Source: Propionibacteriaceae bacterium AM104-82
Lineage (GTDB): Bacteria > Actinomycetota > Actinomycetes > Propionibacteriales > Propionibacteriaceae
NCBI GenBank assembly: GCA_027658995.1
Contig: JAQDQK010000010.1
Coordinates: 1-64,000, forward strand
DNA: 64,000 bases
Reading direction: 5' to 3'
The notes under the pieces are model-generated. The model worked only from the letters and a program-made list of their open reading frames with translations. It made no database searches and was not told the origin of the DNA. Of this stretch, positions 54,456 through 61,633 are shown one piece after another. A program made the position numbers and the translations under genes. Every line of letters begins with the position of its first letter. Position 1 is the first letter of the stretch.

Positions 54456-55253
54456 GTGCTCACCAACGTGCACCACCCCGCTGAGGGGATGAGCAGCAAG
54501 GCAGGGGACATGAAGCAGGACGCCGCCACACTTGCCCATTTCGCGCGACCCGCGAGTCAGGCCGCCAACGCAATCGGAGCCATCAAGGACTACATCCTCC
54601 AGAGCAACCTTCAGCCCGGAGACGCCTTGCCAACTGAGGCGCAGATGTGCGAATCGCTCGGAATCTCGCGTTCATCGGTGCGGGAGGCAATCCGGACGCT
54701 GTCAGCACTCGACATCGTCGAGGTGCGGCACGGGTACGGCATGTTCGTCGGCCGCGTCTCGATGCAGCCGATGGTCGAGTCGCTGGTCTTTCGGGGCATC
54801 TTGAATCAAGGCGACGACTTCCGAGTGCTGAACGAGATCGTCGAGGTTCGGCAGGCACTCGACCTTGCCTTCGCGCCGGCAGTCGTCGCCGCCTGGGATG
54901 GGCGTCGCGACGAAGCTCTCCACGCCGCAGTGGCTGAGATGCGAGACCTCGCTCTGAACGGAGAACCATTCCCGGAGCAGGACCGCTTCTTCCACTCCAA
55001 CCTGCTGGCCCCCCTCGGCAACGTCTTGTTCGTGCAACTGACCGAGGCGTTCTGGGATATCCACACACTGACCGCTCCCCGGCTCGGAGTACTTCACCCC
55101 GAGGACATCTCGATAACGGCCCAGGCGCACGGTGACATGCTTGCAGCCGCTGAGGCGGGCAAGGTCGATGCGTACCAGAGTGCGGTGCGTGAGCACTACG
55201 CGCCTCTGATCCGCAACCTAGCGATCGCGCGCGAGGCGCGGCGGTCGGGCTAA
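54456..55253 (+). CDS. GntR-family (FadR subfamily, FCD domain) regulator of module D
   Basis: 265 residues from GTG 54456. Winged HTH: AIKDYILQSNLQPGDALPTEAQMCESLGISRSSVREAIRTLSALDIVEVRHGYGMFVG. The C-terminal FCD effector domain contains EIVEVRQALDLAFAPAVV, the metal-site type DRFFHSNLLAPLGN and HGDMLAAAEAGKVDAYQSAVREHY. GTG 54456 lies 6 nt after TAGTGT, so it looks leaderless; ATG 54489 or 54510 are alternative starts. Three matching operators occur at module D transcription units. It converges with nanE with a 3-bp overlap. Confidence 0.88.
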   Translation: MLTNVHHPAEGMSSKAGDMKQDAATLAHFARPASQAANAIGAIKDYILQSNLQPGDALPTEAQMCESLGISRSSVREAIRTLSALDIVEVRHGYGMFVGRVSMQPMVESLVFRGILNQGDDFRVLNEIVEVRQALDLAFAPAVVAAWDGRRDEALHAAVAEMRDLALNGEPFPEQDRFFHSNLLAPLGNVLFVQLTEAFWDIHTLTAPRLGVLHPEDISITAQAHGDMLAAAEAGKVDAYQSAVREHYAPLIRNLAIAREARRSG

Positions 55254-55927
55254 CCAGTCAGGCGCTCCGCGAACCATGTGGTGATCGTGCTCGGGTGTGT
55301 GATCGCGGTCCCGACCACAACAGCGAAAGCACCAGCCTTTAGGGCGTCAGCGGCTTCCTCCGGGGTGTGGATTCGCCCCTCTGCCACGACGCGGGCGGCG
55401 GGGATGGCAGCCACGATGTCACGAACGAGGCTCAGGTCTGGGCCCTCCGTCTTCGGCCGCGCATCGGTGTACCCCGCAAGGGTGGTTCCGATGAGATCCG
55501 CACCAGCCTCGTGGGCGGCGCACGCCGAGTCGACGCTGTCACAATCCGCCATGATGATCACCTCGTGAGACTCCCTCAGCCTGGCAACGGTCTGCGCGAA
55601 GCTCAGGCCATCCGGGCGCCGCCGAAGCGTCCCATCGAGCGCCACAATATCCGCCCCGGCGTCTGCCGCCTCCCGGGCCAGCTTGAGCGTCGGGGTGATG
55701 AAGACACCGGTCTTTCCTTCCTTGACCAGGCCAATGACGGGCACATCGACGGCCCTCACCGTCGCACGGATGTCTTCGAGCCCTTGGACCCGCACAGCGC
55801 CGGCTCCCCCATTGACCACCGACTCGGCCATCCTCGCCATGATGTCCGGCTGTCGGAGCGGCTCCCCCGGGTAGGCCTGGCACGAAACGATCAGGGCGCC
55901 CTTCATTCCGTCGATCGAAAAACTCAT
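55250..55927 (-). CDS. nanE: N-acetylmannosamine-6-phosphate 2-epimerase
   Basis: 225 residues, TIM barrel. Converts ManNAc-6-P to GlcNAc-6-P. Family motifs: KGALIVSCQAYPGEPLRQPDIMARMAESVVNGGAGAVRVQG (start region), VPVIGLVKEGKTGVFITPTL, ADIVALDGTLRRRPDG, IIMADCDSVDSACAAHEAGADLIGTTLAGYT and VVAEGRIHTPEEAADALKAGAFAVVVGTAITHP. ATG 55927 overlaps the nanK stop by 4 bp (ATGA), so the two are translated together. Confidence 0.95.
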   Translation of the reverse strand: MSFSIDGMKGALIVSCQAYPGEPLRQPDIMARMAESVVNGGAGAVRVQGLEDIRATVRAVDVPVIGLVKEGKTGVFITPTLKLAREAADAGADIVALDGTLRRRPDGLSFAQTVARLRESHEVIIMADCDSVDSACAAHEAGADLIGTTLAGYTDARPKTEGPDLSLVRDIVAAIPAARVVAEGRIHTPEEAADALKAGAFAVVVGTAITHPSTITTWFAERLTG

Positions 55928-56835
55928 CGGGAGTCCTCCTGGTCCGCGAACACCTTGGCGCCGATCAGCGCGGCGTTCGGCAAGTTTGAGATTGCAATGG
56001 GCATATCGCGCGCTGCATCCATCGCGGCGGCGTCAAATCCTCGCCTCAGGGCATCCCGCCAAGGTTCGGCAGCATGCGTCACGGACCCTGACAGCGAGAC
56101 AACTTCCGGGTCGCACGCGTTGACGAGACCCGCAAGAGCCCGCCCAAGCGCATGTCCAGCGACTGCCAGCACATGGCGCGCCACAGAACTTCCAGGCTCT
56201 TCACGCCGTGCCAGTTCGGAGATTTGAGAACCAGAAAGGCGACGGCCGGTCAGCGAAGCAAATCTGCCGACGATGGCGGAGCCTGAAGCGACCGACTCGA
56301 GATGGCCTCGTCGTCCACAACTGCACAGCAGGCCACTAGCTGCCGCCGAGTCGATATGTCCAACATGTCCGGCCATGTTCCTGGCACCGAACATGACTCG
56401 ACCACCCACGACCAGCCCGCCGCCGACACCGGTCCCCACCCCTACAAGCAGAAGACTGCCGACTTCCCCGCCGAGCGAGGCATATTCTCCGAGGGCGTGC
56501 GCGTGCACATCGTTCACCACGTGCACCGGAAGCGAAAGCCGATCTCCGAGCTCTTCACGGAGCCGGGTGCCTGCCCACCCTGGGAGCAGGTCGGTCGCCG
56601 AAGCGATGGAACCGGATACCGGGTCGACCACTCCCGCCGACGCGACTGCCAACCGCACGTCTCGACCAGCCGGGGTGGCCCGTCTCACCAAGGCAACGGC
56701 GGCCTCGAGGATAGCCTCTGGCCCTTCAGCCGAAGGTGTCGGCACGGACACCACGCCCATGGCGTCCAGACCGCTGATCACGCCGCAGGCCATCTTTGTC
56801 CCGCCGATGTCCAGGGCCATCGTCACGCATTCCAT
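55924..56835 (-). CDS. nanK: ROK-family kinase, probable N-acetylmannosamine kinase
   Basis: 303 residues from ATG 56835. ATP-site ALDIGGTKMACGV, then ASAGVVDPVSGSIASATDLLPGWAGTRL, VHVVNDVHAHALGEY, and LLLVGVGTGVGGGLV. The zinc signature is GHVGHID...CSCGRRGHLE, with His in place of the third Cys as in many actinobacterial members. Phosphorylates ManNAc before NanE acts. The frame is open to 56895, but that would run through the operator. It heads a two-gene unit with nanE. Confidence 0.88.
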   Translation of the reverse strand: MECVTMALDIGGTKMACGVISGLDAMGVVSVPTPSAEGPEAILEAAVALVRRATPAGRDVRLAVASAGVVDPVSGSIASATDLLPGWAGTRLREELGDRLSLPVHVVNDVHAHALGEYASLGGEVGSLLLVGVGTGVGGGLVVGGRVMFGARNMAGHVGHIDSAAASGLLCSCGRRGHLESVASGSAIVGRFASLTGRRLSGSQISELARREEPGSSVARHVLAVAGHALGRALAGLVNACDPEVVSLSGSVTHAAEPWRDALRRGFDAAAMDAARDMPIAISNLPNAALIGAKVFADQEDSR

Positions 56836-56854
56836 GAGACCACCAATCCATCGA

Positions 56855-56865
56855 ACATCTGACAT
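56855..56865. promoter_or_regulatory. GntR operator between nanK and the FAH-family gene
   Basis: ACATCTGACAT is a symmetrical 11-mer (central T) matching the module D consensus. It lies 20 bp before nanK and 10 bp before the FAH-family gene, whose likely -10 box CATCAT (56863-56868) it overlaps, so both directions can be controlled. Confidence 0.65.
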
Positions 56866-56874
56866 CATAGAACC

Positions 56875-57699
56875 ATGCCCAAGGCCCTGTCGCAACTCTC
56901 CCGATCACTCCGCCGCTACGCCCGGTTCCAGACCGACATCGGGCCCCGGAATGCGCTGGTTGACCTCTCCACACCTGACCCCGTGCTGGTGCCGCTCGAC
57001 GGCGACCCCCTGGCCGGCGCCTCACCCTCCGGAGAGCCACCGATCGCCCTTGCCGAGGCGACCCTGCTCGCGCCTGTCGACCGGGGCGCAACCATCATCG
57101 GAATCGGAGACAACTACGGGTCTCAGGCCGCGTGGTCCGAGCCGCTGCACTTCCTCAAGGCGACCAGCAGCCTCACAGGCACCGGTCACGCAGTGATCGT
57201 GCCGCGGGGAGCGGCCCCTGTGTGCGTCGAGGGCGAACTGGCGGTCGTCATCGGCGCAGAGACCCGCAACATTGATGCAGCAGCGGTCGAGTCGGTGATT
57301 TTCGGGTACACAATCGCCAACGATGTCGGCTCCCGCAGCTGGCAGGCCGCCGATCCACAGTGGACCCGAGCGAAAGGCGCAGACACGTTCTGCCCGCTTG
57401 GGCCTTGGATCACGACAGGACTGCCGTTGCGGGAAGCAGCCTCTCTGAGCCTCCGCACCTGGTTCGACGACGAGATTCGCCAGGACGGAAGCACCTCCGA
57501 CCTGATCCGTTCCGTCCCGCAACTGGTTTCGTGGCTCAGTGGGTTCATGACACTGATGCCAGGTGATGTCATCCTCACGGGGACACCGTCCGGTGCGGGA
57601 GAGGCCCCCATCGGAACATCTGTCCGCATCGCCATCGAAGGGCTCGGGGAACTCACGAACACCATCTCAGCCTCATCCGTCGTGTCGCATTCCTGCTAG
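56875..57699 (+). CDS. Fumarylacetoacetate hydrolase-family protein in the module D regulon
   Basis: 274 residues. FAH-fold hallmarks: IIGIGDNYGSQ, HFLKATSSLTG, APVCVEGELAVVIGAETRNI (first Glu pair), FGYTIANDVGSRSWQ, KGADTFCPLGPWI and the C-terminal LMPGDVILTGTPSGAG. Members hydrolyse or decarboxylate acylpyruvates and keto acids using Mg2+ or Ca2+. It is divergent from nanK and shares its operator. FAH proteins are not part of textbook sialic-acid catabolism; it might process a keto-acid side product. CATCAT lies 6 nt before ATG 56875, suggesting a leaderless mRNA. Confidence 0.85.
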   Translation: MPKALSQLSRSLRRYARFQTDIGPRNALVDLSTPDPVLVPLDGDPLAGASPSGEPPIALAEATLLAPVDRGATIIGIGDNYGSQAAWSEPLHFLKATSSLTGTGHAVIVPRGAAPVCVEGELAVVIGAETRNIDAAAVESVIFGYTIANDVGSRSWQAADPQWTRAKGADTFCPLGPWITTGLPLREAASLSLRTWFDDEIRQDGSTSDLIRSVPQLVSWLSGFMTLMPGDVILTGTPSGAGEAPIGTSVRIAIEGLGELTNTISASSVVSHSC

Positions 57700-57731
57700 A
57701 AACCGGCGGGATCCTGGTGAAGACTAGGGGC

Positions 57732-59222
57732 ATGTTCACCGATCGGGACGCCTGCCAGCGGGCCATCCAGGCCAAGGACGCCCGCTTCGACGGGCGCTTC
57801 TATACCGGCGTGCTGACGACCGGCATCTATTGCCGGCCCTCCTGTCCAGCGCGCACGCCGCACCCGCACAACGTGGAGTTCTTCCCCACCGCCGCCGCGG
57901 CGCAGCAGGCCGGGTTCCGGGCGTGCAAGCGGTGTCTGCCGGGTGCTACCCCGGGCTCTCCCGAATGGGACGTCCGCGGCGACGCGCTCGCACGGGCCGT
58001 GCGACTCATCGACGACGGTGTCGTGGACCGCGAGGGGGTCCCAGGGCTCGCGGCGCGTCTCGGCTATTCGACGCGGCAGGTGCAGCGACTGCTCGCCGAC
58101 GGCGCTGGTGCCGGCCCGCTCGCGCTGGCCAGGGCGCGTCGCGCGCAGACCGCCAGGACCCTTTTGGAGGCGACCGAACTCTCGCACGCCGACATCGCCT
58201 TCGCTGCCGGCTTTGCGAGCGTCCGGTCCTTCAACGCCACCATGTTGGAGGTCTACGACACCACGCCCAGGGAGCTGCGGACCCGCTCCACCCGGCGGCG
58301 CGGCACCGACGTCGGCGGGCTGACGTTCGTCGACCTCGACCTGGCCGTGCGTCAACCGTTCTGCCCGTGCAACGTGTTCGGACACCTGATCGCCACCGCG
58401 ATCGAAGGGATCGAGTCCTTCGCCGACGGCGTCTATCATCGGACGCTGCGCCTCCCCGTCGGCTACGGCGTCGCCTCCCTCGCGCCTACATCGTCTGGCG
58501 TCAGTGCCAGGATCGGGCTGACAGATCTCGCGCAACTGCCGACGGCCGTCACCCGGATCCGCCGACTCCTCGACCTGGACGCCGATCCGGTCGCCGTCGA
58601 CGCGTTCCTGTCGGAGGATCCGCACTTCGCGCCACTCGTGGCCGCGCATCCGGGCAGGCGGATCCCGCGAGGTGTCGACGGCGACGAGATGGCATTTCGG
58701 ATCCTGCTCGGCCAGCAGGTCTCGACCGCTGCGGCGCGCACGCACGGTGCCCGCCTCGTGCAAGCCGTCGGCGACCCCGTCGAGACCCCGCTGCCCGGCC
58801 TGACCCACCTGTTCCCCACCCCGGAGCGCGTCCTGGAGGCGCCCCCGGACGCGATGGCCTTCCCGCAGTCGCGGCGCGACACGCTCGCACGGGTCGCCGC
58901 AGCGCTCGCGGACGGCTCACTCGACCTCGGCGTCGGGGCCGACCGCGACGCCGCCCGCTCCGCCCTGCTCGCGCTCAAGGGAGTCGGGCCGTGGACCGTC
59001 GAGATGATCGCCATGCGCGGCCTGGGCGACCCGGACGCGTTCCCGGCAAGCGACCTCGGGCTGATCCGCGCCGCCGCCGAGCTCGGTTTCGACGACCTCG
59101 CAGGCCAGTCCCAGGCCTGGCGCCCTTGGCGCTCCTATGCCACCCAGCACCTGTGGGCGCTGACTCCGCACGCCGTCAACTCGATCCCCGGTCGCCCGGG
59201 CTGCTCCCAGGAGGAAGCATGA
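57732..59222 (+). CDS. Ada-type regulator fused to AlkA 3-methyladenine DNA glycosylase
   Basis: 496 residues from ATG 57732 (in-frame GTG 57717 is possible). Three parts: an Ada zinc domain with [15 protein letters not shown] and [10 protein letters not shown] (four Cys; the first accepts methyl groups from phosphotriesters), an AraC-type HTH (about 90-195: [34 protein letters not shown]), and an AlkA glycosylase domain (about 205-480) with the helix-hairpin-helix [33 protein letters not shown]. The HhH Asp is in ASDLG. Excises alkylated bases and probably induces itself and ogt. It overlaps ogt by 4 bp. Confidence 0.93.
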   Translation: MFTDRDACQRAIQAKDARFDGRFYTGVLTTGIYCRPSCPARTPHPHNVEFFPTAAAAQQAGFRACKRCLPGATPGSPEWDVRGDALARAVRLIDDGVVDREGVPGLAARLGYSTRQVQRLLADGAGAGPLALARARRAQTARTLLEATELSHADIAFAAGFASVRSFNATMLEVYDTTPRELRTRSTRRRGTDVGGLTFVDLDLAVRQPFCPCNVFGHLIATAIEGIESFADGVYHRTLRLPVGYGVASLAPTSSGVSARIGLTDLAQLPTAVTRIRRLLDLDADPVAVDAFLSEDPHFAPLVAAHPGRRIPRGVDGDEMAFRILLGQQVSTAAARTHGARLVQAVGDPVETPLPGLTHLFPTPERVLEAPPDAMAFPQSRRDTLARVAAALADGSLDLGVGADRDAARSALLALKGVGPWTVEMIAMRGLGDPDAFPASDLGLIRAAAELGFDDLAGQSQAWRPWRSYATQHLWALTPHAVNSIPGRPGCSQEEA

Positions 59223-59719
59223 GCTATCGCACCATCTCGTCGCCGATCGGCGAACTGACCGTCGTCGAACGCGACGGCTCCCTCGTCGGGCTGTACATGA
59301 CCGACCACAAGCCCGCACCACACCTCGAAACCTTTGGCGAGCGCGACGACGACACGTTGCCCCAACTCGACGCCCAACTCGGCGAGTACTTCGCGGGCAA
59401 GCGGACGGACTTCGACCTGCCGCTGGCCCCGACCGGCACCGACTTCCAGCGGAAAGTGTGGGCCGCGCTGCGGACGATCCCCTACGGCGAGACCTGGAGT
59501 TACGGGAGGTTGGCGGAGGCGGTCGGACAGCCGGGGGCGGCCCGCGCGGTCGGCCTGGCCAACGGTCGGAACCCGATCAGCATCGTGGTTCCGTGCCACC
59601 GGGTGGTCGGATCGTCGGGGAAGCTGACCGGCTACGCGGGCGGCGTCGAGCGCAAGGCGTTCCTGCTCGATCTGGAGCGTGGCAGCGGGGAGCAGCCGTC
59701 GCTGGTGGATCAACGGTAG
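59219..59719 (+). CDS. ogt: Methylated-DNA-protein cysteine methyltransferase
   Basis: 166 residues. The acceptor cysteine is in [23 protein letters not shown] (about 121-143), preceded by [31 protein letters not shown]. Suicidally transfers O6-alkyl groups from guanine. ATG 59219 overlaps the Ada/AlkA stop (ATGA), giving an adaptive-response operon. The 3' end overlaps the convergent ACT-domain gene by 10 bp. Confidence 0.95.
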   Translation: MSYRTISSPIGELTVVERDGSLVGLYMTDHKPAPHLETFGERDDDTLPQLDAQLGEYFAGKRTDFDLPLAPTGTDFQRKVWAALRTIPYGETWSYGRLAEAVGQPGAARAVGLANGRNPISIVVPCHRVVGSSGKLTGYAGGVERKAFLLDLERGSGEQPSLVDQR

Positions 59720-60138
59720 AGCCCGAGCCAGCGGAGCAGGGCGTACCTGCCTCCGCGCGGGGCGGCGGACAGCCCTCGCAGGACCGCCAGCGCCTCGTCG
59801 GCTCGGCCGGCAGGCACCAGCGCGTGGTCGTGGTAGAAGCCGGCGAGCATGTTGCACGGCACCCCTGCGTCGGCGAGCGCCCGCGAGACGGCGGCCGTCA
59901 GGCCGACCGCCTCGAGCGAGGAATGCACCTCGAGAGTCAGCCACGCATAGCTGCCCTCGTATGACAGGCCCTCCCGATCGGCGACCGCGCGTTCGAGGAT
60001 CAGCGTGCCGGCCTCCCGTTCGACGATCCGGGCCTCGGCCTCGACGGGGCGCGAGGTCGTCACGTAGACGAACTCCCCCGGTCGCCGCGTCGGGCGGAGG
60101 TCGTTCAGAAGTGTGTCGAGATCGCTCTGGCCAGCCAC
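59710..60138 (-). CDS. ACT-domain-containing protein
   Basis: 142 residues of the tandem-ACT-like family seen beside unrelated genes: [30 protein letters not shown], then [52 protein letters not shown] in the C-terminal half. Likely binds an amino acid; no enzyme domain is attached. GTG 60138 lies exactly 6 nt after TAGGGT (minus strand, 60150-60145) without a Shine-Dalgarno, so it is leaderless. It is divergent from the membrane protein at 60188, 49 bp away. Confidence 0.85.
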   Translation of the reverse strand: MAGQSDLDTLLNDLRPTRRPGEFVYVTTSRPVEAEARIVEREAGTLILERAVADREGLSYEGSYAWLTLEVHSSLEAVGLTAAVSRALADAGVPCNMLAGFYHDHALVPAGRADEALAVLRGLSAAPRGGRYALLRWLGLYR

Positions 60139-60187
60139 GCCTTCACCCTACGGGCACTGGTCGGCACCAGACCTGTACGCTCTCCTC

Positions 60188-61414
60188 GTGGACAGCATGA
60201 CTTCCGGGACATCGCCTCGGAGCGCGAAAGCGGGCATTTGGGTTCGATCCCTATTGTTCGGCATAGTGGCGACGCTGTGCACTCGCAGCCTGTTTGCAGT
60301 TATTTACGATTTCGGCCCTCTATTCTCGGACCTTCCGCTCCACGTCCAATTGCTCATCGACAGCAAGGCGAAGGATCTGCAACTGGGCTACAGCTCCTAC
60401 TATGCGCTGCTCGATATCATCTCGGGGCAATCGCTTGGCATCGCTGATCTGCGGACAGCTACCGTAACGCTTCTTGCGACCGCGACAGGGCTTCGCGGGG
60501 CAGTGGCCTACTTGGTAATGGAACTGGCCGGGGCACGGTTCTGGCTCGCGGGAGTCATCTCGTCGGCCATCATCGTCATGGCACCACTCGCGCTCCCCGG
60601 CGGCGGCGATCTCGTTTATCTGGGGAAGTTCTCGCCTTCGATTTGGCACAATAGTACGACGATTGTGGCTTTGCCGTTTTGCTTAGCCCTATTTCTCTTC
60701 CTGGACCGATATCTGACGGGCTCCCACCCACGACCCTGGCTGCATTTCGCGGTGCCTGCTACCATCCTGCTCTGCGCGGCCGCAAAGCCCAACTACGTGC
60801 TCGCAGTCGCCCCCGCTGTGGCTCTGTGGATGTCCTGGAAGGTAGCTTCGACATCCAGACCAGACCGGCCTCGTGAGGTCCGCCGACTTGCCCTTCCAGC
60901 AGCGGTGATCGGAGTGACCTCAATCGTGGTATTGGGCTTCATGTTCTGGAGCACCTTTGGGGGCAGCGGCATCGCGATCCAGGGAAAGACTGTTTCGCTC
61001 GGCGTGCGGCCCGGGGTGGTGTGGTCAATGCTGACACCCAATCAAATCTGGTCGCTCATTGCCTCTTTCATTGCACCGGCTGCAGCCACAATCGCAGTAC
61101 GTCGACAGCGCGAGATTGGCCCCACTCTCCCTCTAGCATGGCTAACCAGCGCGATAGCAGTCACCCAGTTTGTCGTCTTCGCAGAAGTCCTGAGCGACGG
61201 GAAGGTACTCGGTCACGCGAACTGGATCTGGGGGGCGCATATGAGCACCTTCGTTCTCTACATTGTCTGCACAGCGAGTCTTGTGAAGCACTGGAAGATG
61301 GCGACCTCAGCCAAGTGGGTGGCGGTGTCGCTAGCGATACTGCAGACCGTCATAGGTGTTCTGTTCTTGTTTCTTGTCGTCAGCGGCATAGCTCCGACTC
61401 ACGTTCGATTCTAG
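60188..61414 (+). CDS. Polytopic membrane protein of unknown function, lower GC
   Basis: 408 residues from GTG 60188, which follows TACGCT (60176-60181) by 6 nt. About nine to ten transmembrane helices. The first outer loop (VIYDFGPLFSDLPLHVQLLI), followed by helices and KPNYVLAVAPAVALWMSWK, resembles GT-C-type glycosyltransferases or polymer-biosynthesis membrane proteins, but I see no diagnostic motif. Codon use is clearly less GC-biased than in its neighbours (many A/T third positions), which suggests acquisition by transfer. It lies next to tRNA-Ser(GCT), a common insertion site, though no integrase is present. Confidence 0.65.
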   Translation: MDSMTSGTSPRSAKAGIWVRSLLFGIVATLCTRSLFAVIYDFGPLFSDLPLHVQLLIDSKAKDLQLGYSSYYALLDIISGQSLGIADLRTATVTLLATATGLRGAVAYLVMELAGARFWLAGVISSAIIVMAPLALPGGGDLVYLGKFSPSIWHNSTTIVALPFCLALFLFLDRYLTGSHPRPWLHFAVPATILLCAAAKPNYVLAVAPAVALWMSWKVASTSRPDRPREVRRLALPAAVIGVTSIVVLGFMFWSTFGGSGIAIQGKTVSLGVRPGVVWSMLTPNQIWSLIASFIAPAAATIAVRRQREIGPTLPLAWLTSAIAVTQFVVFAEVLSDGKVLGHANWIWGAHMSTFVLYIVCTASLVKHWKMATSAKWVAVSLAILQTVIGVLFLFLVVSGIAPTHVRF

Positions 61415-61422
61415 GCAAACGA

Positions 61423-61454
61423 CAGCGGCGCTCCAGAGCAAACTGGAGCGCCGC
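61423..61454. terminator. Hairpin between the membrane-protein gene and tRNA-Ser
   Basis: Perfect 13-bp stem AGCGGCGCTCCAG (61423-61435) and its complement (61442-61454), loop of 6. It lies just downstream of both the plus-strand gene and the minus-strand tRNA. On the minus strand it is followed by GTCGTTTG. Confidence 0.7.
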
Positions 61455-61463
61455 TATCGACCA

Positions 61464-61558
61464 CTGGCGGAGGTGGCGGGATTTGAACCCGCGATGGGGT
61501 TGAAGCCCCAAACCCGCTTAGCAGGCGGGCGCCATAGACCGTACTAGGCGACACCTCC
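61464..61558 (-). tRNA. tRNA-Ser (GCT)
   Basis: Minus strand: acceptor GGAGGTG (61558-61552) pairs with CACCTCC. The anticodon stem-loop CCCGC-CTGCTAA-GCGGG gives anticodon GCT. A long variable arm (TTGGGGCTTCAACCCCA) and T-arm GGTTCAAATCC confirm a class II serine tRNA. The body is 92 nt (61467-61558), with CCA encoded at 61464-61466. Confidence 0.97.
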
Positions 61559-61633
61559 AGTGCCGGTCCAGAGTAGCCGAGCGGACTACGCATGGGCAAA
61601 CGGGTCGGGTTACTCTGGAGCGCAGGAGGTTAC

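Noticed and set aside
60188..61558. Integrated mobile element at tRNA-Ser(GCT)
   Set aside because: No integrase, no direct repeat of the tRNA 3' end and only one candidate foreign gene were found.
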